Assembly (NCBI GenBank): GCA_017853575.1
Contig: JAFMJI010000004.1
Location: forward strand, 87,176-151,175
Source of the DNA: Chitinophagaceae bacterium
Lineage (GTDB): Bacteria; Bacteroidota; Bacteroidia; Chitinophagales; Chitinophagaceae
Length of the DNA stretch: 64,000 bases
Direction: 5' to 3'
The notes under the pieces are model-generated. The model searched no databases. It saw nothing but the letters and a program-made list of their open reading frames with translations, and was not told the DNA's origin. Below, piece after piece: positions 26,341-36,363 of the stretch (position 1 is the first letter of the stretch; every line of letters begins with the position of its first letter). Position numbers and translations under genes: made by a program.

Positions 26341-28755
26341 ATGGAAAATTTGATCTATCTCGTTCCGTTAATGGGTCTGATTGGACTTCTTTACACTTTA
26401 GTAAAATTTAATTGGGTTTCTAAGCAAGATGCCGGCACAGACCGGATGAAAGAAATCAGTAATTACATTGCCGAGGGCGCCATGGCTTTCTTGAAAGCGG
26501 AATGGAAAATCCTTGGATATTTTGTTGTAATTGTTGCCTTATTGCTTGGATTCATGTCAAACAGCAATCCTAATTCTCACTGGAGTATTGCAGTAGCATT
26601 CATATTTGGAGCTTTCAGCAGTGCTTTGGCAGGATATATTGGGATGAAAGTGGCAACCAAAGCGAACGTAAGAACAGCGAATGCTGCGAGAACAAGTTTA
26701 TCCAAAGCGTTGAATGTATCCTTCACGGGAGGCGCAGTTATGGGATTGGGTGTTGCAGGTTTAGCAGTTTTAGGTTTAGGGGGGTTGTATATCATTTTAC
26801 AACAGGTTTTTGCTCCAGGTGCAGCCGCTACTTCAGAAGAGATGGTTAAAACCATTGAAGTTTTGACTGGTTTTTCTTTGGGTGCTGAATCGATTGCCTT
26901 GTTTGCACGTGTTGGTGGTGGAATTTATACAAAGGCAGCAGACGTAGGCGCTGATCTTGTTGGTAAAGTTGAAGCAGGAATTCCAGAAGATGATCCAAGA
27001 AACCCAGCAACCATTGCAGACAATGTTGGAGACAACGTTGGTGATGTTGCAGGAATGGGTGCTGATCTATTCGGTTCTTATGTTGCTACAGTGTTGGCTA
27101 CCATGGTTCTTGGTCAGGAAACCATTTCACAGGATCAATTCAATGGATTTGCTCCTATCCTACTTCCGATGCTGATCGCCGGTATTGGAATTATTTTTTC
27201 AATCATTGGAACATTTTTCGTTCGAGTAAGTGATGCAGCAGGCATTAATACCGACAATGTTCAAAAAGCTTTGAACATGGGTAACTGGGGATCTATTATC
27301 CTTACAGCAATCGCATGTGCTGGATTGGTTTATACAATTCTTCCAGCAGAAATGAGTCTCAGGGGAATGACCTTCACACAAAACGGAGTAATGGGTGCCA
27401 TTGCAGTTGGTTTGATCGTGGGTACGTTGATGAGCATCATCACTGAATATTATACAGCCATGGGTAAGCGCCCTGTGCTTTCCATCATTAAACAATCTTC
27501 AACGGGTCATGCTACCAACGTTATTGGTGGATTGGCTGTTGGTATGGAATCTACCCTCCTGCCTATTTTAGTGTTGGCTGGTGGAATTTGGGGCTCCTAT
27601 GCTTGCGCAGGTCTTTATGGCGTTGCTATAGCAGCTGCAGGTATGATGGCAACAACTGCAATGCAATTGGCCATTGATGCTTTCGGCCCAATCGCAGATA
27701 ATGCAGGTGGAATAGCAGAAATGAGTGAATTGCCTAAAGAAGTGAGAGAAAAAACAGACGTATTGGATGCAGTAGGTAATACTACAGCAGCCACTGGAAA
27801 AGGTTTCGCTATTGCTTCTGCAGCATTGACTGCTCTTGCTTTGTTTGCAGCTTATGTGGGTGTTATCAACCACAATGGCTATGAAATGGCTGGAATTGAT
27901 ATTTACAAAGCAAAAGTTCTTGCATCTCTCTTCGTAGGCGCAATGATTCCATTTATCTTTTCATCTCTCGCTATCAGAGCAGTAGGTCAAGCAGCAATGT
28001 CGATGGTAGAAGAAGTGAGAAGACAGTTCAAAACAATTGCAGGCATCATGGAAGGAACTGGTAAGCCAGAATACGACAAGTGTGTCGCAATTTCAACCGA
28101 AGCTTCTATCAAGAAAATGATGGCTCCAGGTGCAATCGCTATCGTCTCTCCCCTGTTGATTGGATTCATCCTTGGTCCTGAGGCATTGGGTGGATTTTTG
28201 GCTGGTGCTACCGTGAGTGGTGTATTGATGGGTATGTTCCAGAACAATGCAGGTGGTGCATGGGACAATGCCAAGAAAAGTTTTGAGAAAGGTGTTGAGA
28301 TCAACGGTGAAACATATTTCAAGAAATCTGAACCACACAAAGCATCAGTAACGGGTGATACGGTGGGAGATCCATTTAAAGATACTTCTGGTCCATCAAT
28401 GAACATCCTTATTAAATTGATGTCAATTGTTTCTCTTGTAGTTGCACCTACACTTGCACAGATTCATCATTCAGATGCAAGCACAACTGAAATCAAGAAA
28501 GAAAAAACAATTGAAGTATCTGTGATTAGTCATGATTCAACTCAATCACAAATTCAAGTGGTAGAAGGTCCTGATCAAGGATTGATTGGTGCATTAAAGG
28601 CAGATGGTTTAATCAAATCTGGTGACAATACCATTGAGTTTAAAAACGGAACGCTCACTGTTAACGGAACCAAAATAGATGCAGAGAAATACAAATCTTT
28701 CATCAAGGGTTCTGAAATGTCCATAAAAATAAGTGAGAACGAATCTAAAAAGTAA
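26341..28755 (+). CDS. hppA: Membrane-bound pyrophosphatase, K+-dependent (H+ or Na+ pumping)
   Basis: This 804-residue ion pump uses pyrophosphate hydrolysis to move H+ or Na+ across the inner membrane. The catalytic loop [16 protein letters not shown] (196-211) and [19 protein letters not shown] (227-245) are canonical, and there are about 16 membrane segments. In [10 protein letters not shown] (479-488) Ala 483 and Gly 486 are the residues of K+-dependent members; K+-independent ones have Lys and Thr there. K+-dependent members include many Na+ pumps, but the ion cannot be decided here. The protein continues about 95 residues past the last helix (710-804) with a polar, non-membrane tail. 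Confidence 0.97.
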   Translation: MENLIYLVPLMGLIGLLYTLVKFNWVSKQDAGTDRMKEISNYIAEGAMAFLKAEWKILGYFVVIVALLLGFMSNSNPNSHWSIAVAFIFGAFSSALAGYIGMKVATKANVRTANAARTSLSKALNVSFTGGAVMGLGVAGLAVLGLGGLYIILQQVFAPGAAATSEEMVKTIEVLTGFSLGAESIALFARVGGGIYTKAADVGADLVGKVEAGIPEDDPRNPATIADNVGDNVGDVAGMGADLFGSYVATVLATMVLGQETISQDQFNGFAPILLPMLIAGIGIIFSIIGTFFVRVSDAAGINTDNVQKALNMGNWGSIILTAIACAGLVYTILPAEMSLRGMTFTQNGVMGAIAVGLIVGTLMSIITEYYTAMGKRPVLSIIKQSSTGHATNVIGGLAVGMESTLLPILVLAGGIWGSYACAGLYGVAIAAAGMMATTAMQLAIDAFGPIADNAGGIAEMSELPKEVREKTDVLDAVGNTTAATGKGFAIASAALTALALFAAYVGVINHNGYEMAGIDIYKAKVLASLFVGAMIPFIFSSLAIRAVGQAAMSMVEEVRRQFKTIAGIMEGTGKPEYDKCVAISTEASIKKMMAPGAIAIVSPLLIGFILGPEALGGFLAGATVSGVLMGMFQNNAGGAWDNAKKSFEKGVEINGETYFKKSEPHKASVTGDTVGDPFKDTSGPSMNILIKLMSIVSLVVAPTLAQIHHSDASTTEIKKEKTIEVSVISHDSTQSQIQVVEGPDQGLIGALKADGLIKSGDNTIEFKNGTLTVNGTKIDAEKYKSFIKGSEMSIKISENESKK

Positions 28756-28774
28756 TATACAAGTTGACATAACT

Positions 28775-28807
28775 AAAAAGTCCCGCTCGTTTGAGTGGGA
28801 CTTTTTT
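28775..28807. terminator. Bidirectional terminator between hppA and a lipoprotein gene
   Basis: A 14-base-pair stem with one G-U pair (AAAAAGTCCCGCTC at 28775-28788; right arm 28793-28806) and a GTTT loop ends in a T run. The A run on the left lets it work on the minus strand too, for the convergent lipoprotein gene. Confidence 0.88.
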
Positions 28808-28825
28808 ATTTACAGTATGTTTTAT

Positions 28826-29251
28826 TTATTTTCTGGCAACCTTGAATGATGCGCTTGCATTGTTGCTTGATTTGCTCTTGCTTGTAACTGTTATAGAAAC
28901 ATCGTACAACGTACCGGCGCTAAGACCTCCAATCGAAACTGCAGTACCTGAAGTATAGGGATCAACAGATTTTGTTCCTTCAGAGACAGAAGTTCCATCT
29001 GCATTCTTTTTGGTAGTGATATCCAACTTAACACCAGCAGAAGGTGCTTTTGTTACGTTTACTTTAAAGTCATATGTTGCCCCTGTTGCAGCAGCAGTAG
29101 ATGAACCCGGATCAGGATCCAATGCGATGCTCAACTGCTCCTCTGTTGGTGTAGGTGTAGGAGTTGGCGTCGGGGTTGGAGTTTCTTTTTGACATCCTGC
29201 AGAAAGTAAAAAAGTACTTAAAATGAATGCTGCTAAATACCTCATTAACAT
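28826..29251 (-). CDS. Small lipoprotein with Thr-Pro repeat linker
   Basis: The 141-residue protein has a lipoprotein signal ending in LLSAGC, then a linker of seven Thr-Pro units, then a beta-rich domain of about 100 residues with a fibronectin-III-like look (IGGLSAGTLYDVSITVTSKS). It is probably anchored to the outer membrane with the linker spacing the domain from the bilayer. Start ATG 29251 or ATG 29245 are both possible; the second gives MRYLAAFILS. I do not recognise a named family. It lies 37 bases downstream of the PorP/SprF gene in the same direction. Confidence 0.72.
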   Translation of the reverse strand: MLMRYLAAFILSTFLLSAGCQKETPTPTPTPTPTPTEEQLSIALDPDPGSSTAAATGATYDFKVNVTKAPSAGVKLDITTKKNADGTSVSEGTKSVDPYTSGTAVSIGGLSAGTLYDVSITVTSKSKSSNNASASFKVARK

Positions 29252-29288
29252 ATGTCTGTTTTTATAAAAATATCATTTTTTAAAATCT

Positions 29289-30302
29289 TTACCAAACTTT
29301 TCTGGGGCTCATGTCATTGTATTTGTTATTAAGAACAAAGCCTAATACCAGCTCATGTGTGCCTCTATTCAATGGTCCCAACAGGGTTTTGCTGGCTGTC
29401 ATGTCATATGCATAACTCACATTAAATGTACGATTGAAATTGATGCCTATTAGGGCAGAAATGCCATCCCCTCTCCTAATATTGCTGCCAATCCAAAGAA
29501 AGTTCATGTATTGTAATTTCAGATTATAATCTACCGTTAGGGGAAGATTTTTTACATATCTGAACATTACAGAAGGTAGAAAGGAGACATATTCATTTAA
29601 GTTGATTCTCATCCCAGCAGTTGCAAAAATATGTGGGATGATACTGGTTTGATAGCTGGTATCCGTGATATCTAATTTTGCCGGTATCAGCTGCTGCCCA
29701 GATATCCCTATAAAATATTTTTTTGAATACAAGTATAAACCAGCACTCATATCGGGTTTGTATTTTCGTTTTATACCAGTCAAGGCACCAATCAATGGAT
29801 CACTTGGATTTTCAAGTAGTATTTGAGACCGGTCAATTGCAATATGAGAAAAACCAGCGCCGAATCCACTTGCTAAACTCCATTTCTCGTTCAACCCCAT
29901 GTGATATGCATAGGTAGCCATCGCATTGATTCGATTGATATATCCGGTTGAATAATTATACGCGGATATTCCAACACCATGATGAGGTTCTGCAGCCGTG
30001 TATGTTTCGGTGAAATCATAACCGATAGGATTATTCTTCATTCCAAGGGAGGTAATGTTTTCTCTATAATCCTTTTTATTAAGCGGCGTGTGTGCAGTGA
30101 AATAAACCGTTTTGGGCATGCCAGGTATACCAATCCATTGATTACGCATACTCATCTTGATATCTGCGTAATTCTCGATCCCGGTGACTGCAGGATTTAC
30201 AATATAGTTATTGAGAATGTATTGAGAGTAATGAGGTCGCTGTTGTGCGAAGAGAAACACAGAGTAAAACAAACCTAAAAAGAATATTGGATATTTTTTC
30301 AT
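29289..30302 (-). CDS. PorP/SprF family outer-membrane protein (type IX secretion associated)
   Basis: This 337-residue protein has a signal peptide (FFLGLFYSVFLFAQ) and begins its mature part with QRPHYSQYILNNYIVNPAVT, the PorP/SprF family hallmark. The remainder is beta-strand-rich, fitting an outer-membrane barrel. In Flavobacterium SprF is needed for export of SprB, a giant adhesin with a type B C-terminal domain. The same arrangement exists here: the ATG overlaps the stop of the upstream giant gene by 4 bases (30299-30302). This protein is therefore likely the dedicated outer-membrane partner of that cargo. Confidence 0.93.
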   Translation of the reverse strand: MKKYPIFFLGLFYSVFLFAQQRPHYSQYILNNYIVNPAVTGIENYADIKMSMRNQWIGIPGMPKTVYFTAHTPLNKKDYRENITSLGMKNNPIGYDFTETYTAAEPHHGVGISAYNYSTGYINRINAMATYAYHMGLNEKWSLASGFGAGFSHIAIDRSQILLENPSDPLIGALTGIKRKYKPDMSAGLYLYSKKYFIGISGQQLIPAKLDITDTSYQTSIIPHIFATAGMRINLNEYVSFLPSVMFRYVKNLPLTVDYNLKLQYMNFLWIGSNIRRGDGISALIGINFNRTFNVSYAYDMTASKTLLGPLNRGTHELVLGFVLNNKYNDMSPRKVW

Positions 30303-33300
30303 CGCAACAATGTTACGTAACCTGTGAGTTTTTTTCGATTATTTTTAGGATTGATAATGTAATAATACGTTCCAGCCGGCATCATTCTTCCATTGATTGT
30401 TCCATCCCAAGCCTTTTGCTTCCCATTGTTAATTTTATACAGGAGATTTCCCTGTGGACTGTATAACTCCACATTGCAATCAGGATATTTCTCAATGTAC
30501 TTTATTTTCCATACATCGTTGATTCCATCTCCATTGGGTGTGAAAGTATTTGTTGGTTGCACCATATTGAGTGCCGTCATTTTGAATACATCGGTCTCTA
30601 CACAATTTCCCAATCCCGTTACTGTCAGGGTATATAACACATCTGTTTGAGGGTTTACGACTAGAGGTTGCAGTGTTGTATCACTGCTCAAATATGTAGA
30701 GGGTGTCCATTTATATTTCATGTTCACACCAACCGCCTTGGCGATGATTTGCTTACTTGTATCGTCCAATACAGTCATATCCGGACCTGCATCAATTACT
30801 GGTGTGTAATTAACTCTGATTGAAGTACTGTCTTCAGCAAAGCATCCTATGCTGGTTGAATATCGATGTTTGATGGTATACGTTCCAGAATCGAGTTTGG
30901 GATCAAAATAATATTGATCGCCATTTTTTAATACCCCTTTCCCGCTGTATACTTCTGTACCCGTTACATCTTTGACGTAAGTTATATCGGCATAATTTAA
31001 CAAGCGCCGATCCTTGTTGGTACAAATAGATTCAATTGGTCTTAATTTATCTAAAGGACTCCCGTTTAAGGATACAGTGGCTTCTACAGAATCAGCACAA
31101 ACACCACCGGTATAGACAACCATTTTAATAGGAATGTCGATTTTTGAATTGTTTTGAAAGTTGCTGAATTGTTTGGAGTAATTACTTTTAGGTGTGGGAG
31201 TTTCATCCGTAGTATCAGGAATTTGACGTTTCCCATCAAAATTCCAATACAATTTTATCTTGCCTATAAAACCAAATTCTACCGTCGACTTATTCTCAAG
31301 TACAATCGGCAAATTGCTACAAAGTCCTGACTGATTTAATACATTGAAAGCTGCTTTTGGAAAGGATCCGTTTACAAAAAAAGTAGTATCTCTTTTTGAG
31401 TTGCATCCGAAATTGGATGTTACAGATAAAGAAAGTTTATATTCACCAGGAGCACTGTAAATATGTGAAGGAGTTTTTCCAATGCCAATGTTGCCAAGGG
31501 AGTCGGTGTTTTTATCACCAAAATTCCAGACGAAATCTGTTAACTGATTATCTCCAGCTATAGTGCTGAGGCTTTTGAAATCTGCTTTTGCGTCTCTCAA
31601 ACAAATTTCAGGAAGAAACATGTCTACAACTGGATTGGGCTTCACATACAACGTATCTGAAAATGAATTCATACAACCTGAGTTGGATTTTAATTCGAGT
31701 TTTACCACCAACAGGGAATCATTGAATTGTTTTGTAGGACTTTTTATGGTAGAAGAAGACACAAATGTGTCTGCAGGTTGCTGATCGGAGTAACTCCATA
31801 TCCACTGCTCTATGGTAGAATTTCCTTTAAGTGTTGATTTATCTTGTATGAGCAACGATTTACCAAGACATACACTGCCGGCGGGTGCAAATTGTGGATT
31901 AGGCTTGAAAGAAAGCAAAACAGTTGTATCAAAATTATTACTGATACAACCAATATTTGTCACAATGGATAGATTTAGTTTCTTCAATCCATCATTATCA
32001 AATTTTACTCTAAGCGTAGCTGAATCCGATTCTTGAACAACTCCTTCCACATTCCATAGATATCTTAACACAGGGATATTATCCGTGAAAGTTGTTGCAC
32101 GAATCAATACACTGTCTTCCACGCACCCTAAAGTAATTGGATTGATGGTATTTGTAGGAGGATCGTAGACGGTAATATCATAAGGAATGACCTGTTCCCC
32201 ACTGCATCCATCAGCTGTAGGGTTGTTTACGATGACGTCAACCGGAAATATACCTTTTTGAGTGATCTTAAACTCCCGCAAACTATTGTCACTGTTTTTT
32301 AATTTGTATACGTACAACTCTTTTGTGTCATTCGTTGGACTTTTTATAATTGTATCAGGTTCAACCGGATTACCACCCGATCCATAAATAGGATCTGGAT
32401 TGTTCCCCAAGTCTTTGTTTGCATAGAAATTCCATGCGAGCTTCAGGGGCTTAAAAGGCAACGTAATCGATAAATTAAAAGGAGCTTCTCTGCATGTCGA
32501 AGGATAGTTTACAGTAGCATATTTATTTTTGATAGCAACATATTGGTTCAAGTCTCTTACATTGGTACCAGCATTGTATCCATATGATTCAGCACTGCCA
32601 TACCCATAAGCAGTAGCATTAAATCCAGAATCAGATTGAATGGTATGTGAACCAGCTTGAAGGGGGATTTGAAGATATACGTAATTATTATCTCCAGGAT
32701 GACTGGATGAAATTGCAGACGGAGAGGAACCATCTACCTTTAAAGATTTCATTCCATTTTTATGAATAACCAAATTCAAAAAGTGCATTGATATTCTGGC
32801 ATTGGGAGTAGAGTTGATGGTAACTTTCTGAATCGTCTGTTCTATAGGACTCAAATAAATCATTTCAGGATCACCATCACTTCCAATCACATTTGGATTG
32901 CATTGGCTTTGTACTGTTTGATTGTTACCATTCACTGCCATGGTTGCCGAAGAAATGTATTGAGAAACCATTATAGGTTCATCCGATTCAATAATACTCG
33001 GCAAAGAAGTCTGTATTTGATAATAAAAATTATTGATCAAAGAGGTTTGTTTCACTCCATTAACCCTCACGTTTGCTTTTGGACTGCTTACTGCAATTCG
33101 GAAATAGTTATTGGGTAATTTATCTGTTGGCACAGTGAGGTATTTTTTACCCCATGCATTTGCAGGAAAAGCTTGCTGCATGTAATTGTCTGAACTTGCA
33201 CTTGTATTCAAACAAGTGATAGCAATTTTACCAGAACCAGAAAACACGGCAATTCTTTTACAGGAACTCGTCTGAGTAGCAATGGATCGAATTTTTGTTC

Positions 33301-33976
33301 CGGTCAAATCCTCCCCTCGAAAAGGAGATCTTGTTGAAGTAAGTCTTCCAAATATGTTATAGATTTCCCCTTTGTTTAATTTCACTTTGATCGTGTCTCC
33401 AGCTTTATTGTTTATCGTATTTACAGTTGGGATAATTTCTATGTTGGTACTATCCTCCGTTGCGATCACATATGAATAACAATAAGAATAATTGGCATTG
33501 GATATTTGTTCAAAATTTATTGAGTAATATTCTCTGGCCAAGGTTGCAACTGGAAATAAAAGCGTTGCACCTGAAATAGATGAATTATAAATATGCGCAT
33601 ATGCAATGATTGGCACATCTGAAGTGATATGTATGCCATTCTTATTGATGCCTTCTGCTCCGATTCTCGCATCCTGTGTCCCTGATTTTGGAATTGTACT
33701 TGAAGTTGAAACTGAATTAGCTGTCACCAATACTGAGTCTTTCCATCCTGTGGCTGGAATTTCTATCATCACTTTGGCGTTTCTGTCTGACGTGAAATAC
33801 AAGACCATGTCCTGTTGACCTCCTGTAGCAACAAGAGAACCGCTGTTATCATACATGGACACATGGCTACCATATCCAACCCAAAATTCCTTGCCTTTAT
33901 TAGACAAGTCTTGGGCATACCCTTTGCTAAAGGATAAGAAAACAAGAAGCTGAAAAATAAAAACCCGGATCTTCAA
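30299..33976 (-). CDS. Giant surface protein: IgGFc-binding-like N terminus, PKD-like repeats, type B T9SS C-terminal domain
   Basis: The 1225-residue protein has a signal peptide ending SFSKGYAQ. The N-terminal part (about 25-480) starts with KGKEFWVGYGSHV and includes ITSDVPIIAYAHIYNSS and ISNANYSYCYSYVIATEDST, which resemble the IgGFc-binding protein N-terminal domain found in many Bacteroidota adhesins. The middle (about 500-1110) has repeated PKD/Ig-like units (FVWNFGDKNTDSLG and other fragments). The last 90 residues have FTPNGDGINDVWKI and YYYIINPKNNRKKLTGYVTL, the gliding-motility type B sorting domain. It is probably secreted by type IX secretion. The only start is TTG 33976, with TAG upstream and no ATG. 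Confidence 0.9.
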   Translation of the reverse strand: MKIRVFIFQLLVFLSFSKGYAQDLSNKGKEFWVGYGSHVSMYDNSGSLVATGGQQDMVLYFTSDRNAKVMIEIPATGWKDSVLVTANSVSTSSTIPKSGTQDARIGAEGINKNGIHITSDVPIIAYAHIYNSSISGATLLFPVATLAREYYSINFEQISNANYSYCYSYVIATEDSTNIEIIPTVNTINNKAGDTIKVKLNKGEIYNIFGRLTSTRSPFRGEDLTGTKIRSIATQTSSCKRIAVFSGSGKIAITCLNTSASSDNYMQQAFPANAWGKKYLTVPTDKLPNNYFRIAVSSPKANVRVNGVKQTSLINNFYYQIQTSLPSIIESDEPIMVSQYISSATMAVNGNNQTVQSQCNPNVIGSDGDPEMIYLSPIEQTIQKVTINSTPNARISMHFLNLVIHKNGMKSLKVDGSSPSAISSSHPGDNNYVYLQIPLQAGSHTIQSDSGFNATAYGYGSAESYGYNAGTNVRDLNQYVAIKNKYATVNYPSTCREAPFNLSITLPFKPLKLAWNFYANKDLGNNPDPIYGSGGNPVEPDTIIKSPTNDTKELYVYKLKNSDNSLREFKITQKGIFPVDVIVNNPTADGCSGEQVIPYDITVYDPPTNTINPITLGCVEDSVLIRATTFTDNIPVLRYLWNVEGVVQESDSATLRVKFDNDGLKKLNLSIVTNIGCISNNFDTTVLLSFKPNPQFAPAGSVCLGKSLLIQDKSTLKGNSTIEQWIWSYSDQQPADTFVSSSTIKSPTKQFNDSLLVVKLELKSNSGCMNSFSDTLYVKPNPVVDMFLPEICLRDAKADFKSLSTIAGDNQLTDFVWNFGDKNTDSLGNIGIGKTPSHIYSAPGEYKLSLSVTSNFGCNSKRDTTFFVNGSFPKAAFNVLNQSGLCSNLPIVLENKSTVEFGFIGKIKLYWNFDGKRQIPDTTDETPTPKSNYSKQFSNFQNNSKIDIPIKMVVYTGGVCADSVEATVSLNGSPLDKLRPIESICTNKDRRLLNYADITYVKDVTGTEVYSGKGVLKNGDQYYFDPKLDSGTYTIKHRYSTSIGCFAEDSTSIRVNYTPVIDAGPDMTVLDDTSKQIIAKAVGVNMKYKWTPSTYLSSDTTLQPLVVNPQTDVLYTLTVTGLGNCVETDVFKMTALNMVQPTNTFTPNGDGINDVWKIKYIEKYPDCNVELYSPQGNLLYKINNGKQKAWDGTINGRMMPAGTYYYIINPKNNRKKLTGYVTLLR

Positions 33977-34034
33977 TTCAGAGTGAAATTTTATAAGGCA
34001 CTAAAATAAGATTTCAAGTTTAGACCATTGATTC

Positions 34035-34652
34035 TCAGTGAAGTTTATTTGTTAAATCCTGAATATATCCAGCAGCATCTGGTCCGAGGTTCATGAGTAA
34101 ATCCAAACAACTCATGTTTGGCAGAAAGCCAATTTTTTCTTGAAATACCTGTTCATATTCGGGGAATTCGAAAGGCTGGCTTTCCAGATCATGGCTAAGA
34201 TTGTCTGGAAGTAGACTTTCATATGGTACATCTGAAACAGTTTTGATTTGTACCATATTTGACATTTTTGAAAATTTGAGAAATAATTCAAGGCATTTAA
34301 AATTCCATGAAAATAATTTCTCAATTCTTGTATGATAGAGTGTTGAGAGTTCCAATTCATAGAACTGGAAATAAGGGGAACTCCCATAAATCGTAGAAAT
34401 TGTACGAAAGTGGTTTTCTTGCCAATTTGTTTTGTAGTCAATTTCCACCTCTCCATACGGAAGATGGACACCTCTTCCTCCCTTAATGGGAATTGACAAA
34501 ACAACCACTCCATTTGAAGAAGGCAACTGGATTCGGTTTCTGAAAGTTGATTTTTTGAAGAGTGTGTTTGACAGGAAATGAGCAGATGAACCTCTATATA
34601 AAGTATTTATATAGTTTATGTTTGGAAAATATTGTAAATCAGTATAATACAA
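34035..34652 (-). CDS. WbqC-like family protein
   Basis: This 205-residue protein matches WbqC-like proteins: DLQYFPNINYINTLYRGSS at the N terminus, FKKSTFRNRIQLPSSNG, LSIPIKGGRG, and the later IDYKTNWQENHFRTISTIYG and SPYFQFYELELSTLY. WbqC was named in an O-antigen cluster, but its activity is unknown. The frame has no ATG before the conserved region: TTG 34652 is the probable start, five codons before the QYFP motif. The gene is 58 bases from the giant surface gene and has a very AT-rich upstream region. Confidence 0.85.
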   Translation of the reverse strand: MYYTDLQYFPNINYINTLYRGSSAHFLSNTLFKKSTFRNRIQLPSSNGVVVLSIPIKGGRGVHLPYGEVEIDYKTNWQENHFRTISTIYGSSPYFQFYELELSTLYHTRIEKLFSWNFKCLELFLKFSKMSNMVQIKTVSDVPYESLLPDNLSHDLESQPFEFPEYEQVFQEKIGFLPNMSCLDLLMNLGPDAAGYIQDLTNKLH

Positions 34653-34844
34653 GAAATATATTATTAAAATAAAAAGGTGTATAAATTAACAAATTTTAAA
34701 TTAAATAAATTGATAATTATACTTTAGATAAAACTTATAATTTATTAATAAAGAATTATTTAGAATTATATTTAATATCTAATAATATTAGTTATTCAAT
34801 GACAGTCCTGTTTGAATCAAAAACTAAATATAATAGCGTCCTTT

Positions 34845-35183
34845 TTATTGATCAGATGGCTTTTTACAGCATGTTGGCAGTTTGGAATATATGTCGGGAT
34901 CAGCTTTTACATCTTCCGCATCATACCCACAATTGGCAATGGCAGTCTTGATATTTTCCAGGTTGGTTCTATCCAATAAGTAGGTAACGGTCGTTCTCTT
35001 CTGTTTGAAGTCGACTACTGTTTTTAAAACACCCTCCTCCACTTTCATATAATCCTCTATCCTCTTTTTACACTTCTCACACTGTACAGTTGGGGTATTG
35101 ATTTTTACAGTTAGCGGCTTCTGTTGCTGACCGAAAGAAAATAGTCCAAAACTGAGCAACAATAAAACGAAAAGTATCCTCAT
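34845..35183 (-). CDS. Exported heavy-metal-associated (HMA) domain protein
   Basis: The 112-residue protein has a signal peptide (MRILFVLLLLSFGLFSFG) and one HMA domain with the metal-binding VQCEKCKKRIEDYM (CxxC) and a typical ferredoxin-like beta-alpha-beta layout ending IANCGYDAEDV. The C terminus has another cysteine pair (TCCKK). It probably binds a soft metal such as copper or mercury in the periplasm, as a chaperone or sensor; the ion is not shown. ATG 35183 is preferred to a GTG at 35198. It lies 18 bases downstream of pyrE, so it may be co-transcribed with it. Confidence 0.85.
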   Translation of the reverse strand: MRILFVLLLLSFGLFSFGQQQKPLTVKINTPTVQCEKCKKRIEDYMKVEEGVLKTVVDFKQKRTTVTYLLDRTNLENIKTAIANCGYDAEDVKADPDIYSKLPTCCKKPSDQ

Positions 35184-35201
35184 ATTATAATTTTTCACAA
35201 T

Positions 35202-35837
35202 TTAAAGTCCTGGAGTCCAATTTGAAGGATCTAGTCGCCAGTTTAACAAGGTTTTCTGCTCCTCTTGACCAACCAGCCCTTTTTCAACGGCCAGCTCAAT
35301 CATGCTGGAATAATTCGTGAGCGATACGGAAGGAATATTTGCAGCCTTACATGCAATCTCAGCAGCTTCAAATCCATAGGTAAAAATCGATACCATACCC
35401 ATCACTTCCAATCCTGCATTTCTGACAACTTCTACAACCTGTAAACTACTTTTCCCTGTAGAAATCAAATCCTCAATTATTACAGTCTTCATCCCTTTCT
35501 CAAAATACCCTTCAATTTGGTTGCCCAATCCATGTTCTTTGGGTTTTGGTCTGACATATATGTATGGAAGTTTCAGTTGATCCGCCGACATCGCACCCCA
35601 TGCTATACCTGCTGTAGCAACACCAGCCAACAACTCAGCATCTGGAAATTTTTCAAAAATGACATTGCACATTTCACTTTTGATAAAATCTCTCACGTAT
35701 GGAAAACCCAAGACCTTTCTGTTGTCGCAATAAATAGGACTTTTCCAGCCTGAAGCCCAGGTAAAAGGTTCTTTAGGATTCAACTTTACTGCATTAACTT
35801 GTAGCAGTTTTTCAGCTACGGTTCTTTCATTTGTCAT
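35202..35837 (-). CDS. pyrE: Orotate phosphoribosyltransferase
   Basis: This 211-residue cytoplasmic enzyme makes OMP from orotate and PRPP in pyrimidine synthesis. The PRPP-binding motif TVIIEDLISTGKSSLQVVE and the flexible catalytic loop with PYIYVRPKPKEHGLGNQIEG are intact, and the N-terminal SPIYCDNRKVLG segment is typical. An alternative ATG at 35855 would add six residues; ATG 35837 gives the normal MTNERTVAEKLLQ start. It is divergent from the NUDIX gene and close to pyrB and pyrR, but not contiguous with them. Confidence 0.95.
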   Translation of the reverse strand: MTNERTVAEKLLQVNAVKLNPKEPFTWASGWKSPIYCDNRKVLGFPYVRDFIKSEMCNVIFEKFPDAELLAGVATAGIAWGAMSADQLKLPYIYVRPKPKEHGLGNQIEGYFEKGMKTVIIEDLISTGKSSLQVVEVVRNAGLEVMGMVSIFTYGFEAAEIACKAANIPSVSLTNYSSMIELAVEKGLVGQEEQKTLLNWRLDPSNWTPGL

Positions 35838-35880
35838 GCAGCAAATTTGGATCATGCTGGGGATATACAGAAATTAAGTT

Positions 35881-36363
35881 ATGTACATCATTGTTCATGA
35901 ACCAGACGGTAAACAGATTCTCAGATCAAAAAAAGCTTTAAAGGCTTATGCTGCTAATAAACTGTTGATTGAAGCAGCAGGTGGTATGGTGCTTAATCAA
36001 AAGGGTGAGCTACTGATGATATTCAGAAAAGGTCTATGGGATATGCCAAAGGGAAAGTTGGATGATGGTGAAAGTATAGAGCAATGTGCTTTACGAGAAG
36101 TTTCTGAAGAAACCGGACTTACCAAACTTAAAATGATAAGGGAATTAAAGACCACGTATCATACCTATTCATATAAAGGAAAAATAGCCTTAAAACCATC
36201 ACACTGGTACCTAATGCATTATCACGGAAATGAAAAACTGGTTCCTCAACTCGAGGAAGATATTACAGAAATTAAATGGGTAAATAAGCGGGAAGCAAAA
36301 CAGCTCATTCAAAATGCATATGCATCCATCCAGGAGATGATCAAAAAATATTACCTCGCTTAG
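35881..36363 (+). CDS. NUDIX hydrolase
   Basis: The 160-residue protein has a complete Nudix box (residues about 59-81; starts GKLDDGE, contains REVSEETGL), which binds Mg2+ for hydrolysis of nucleoside-diphosphate-linked compounds. A short N-terminal lead (MYIIVHEPDGKQ) precedes the domain. The substrate is unknown. It is the only plus-strand gene between pyrE and coaD, and its last 4 bases overlap coaD on the other strand. Confidence 0.92.
   Translation: MYIIVHEPDGKQILRSKKALKAYAANKLLIEAAGGMVLNQKGELLMIFRKGLWDMPKGKLDDGESIEQCALREVSEETGLTKLKMIRELKTTYHTYSYKGKIALKPSHWYLMHYHGNEKLVPQLEEDITEIKWVNKREAKQLIQNAYASIQEMIKKYYLA

Noticed and set aside
29148..29182. Tandem repeat as a phase-variable tract
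   Set aside because: It is an imperfect hexanucleotide repeat coding Thr-Pro; unit changes keep the frame, so it is a linker rather than an on-off switch.
34653..34844. AT-rich gap as an origin, attachment site or small RNA
   Set aside because: About 190 bases of very AT-rich sequence with no clear repeats, DnaA-box cluster, hairpin with T run or open frame of note; best left as a spacer with possible promoters.
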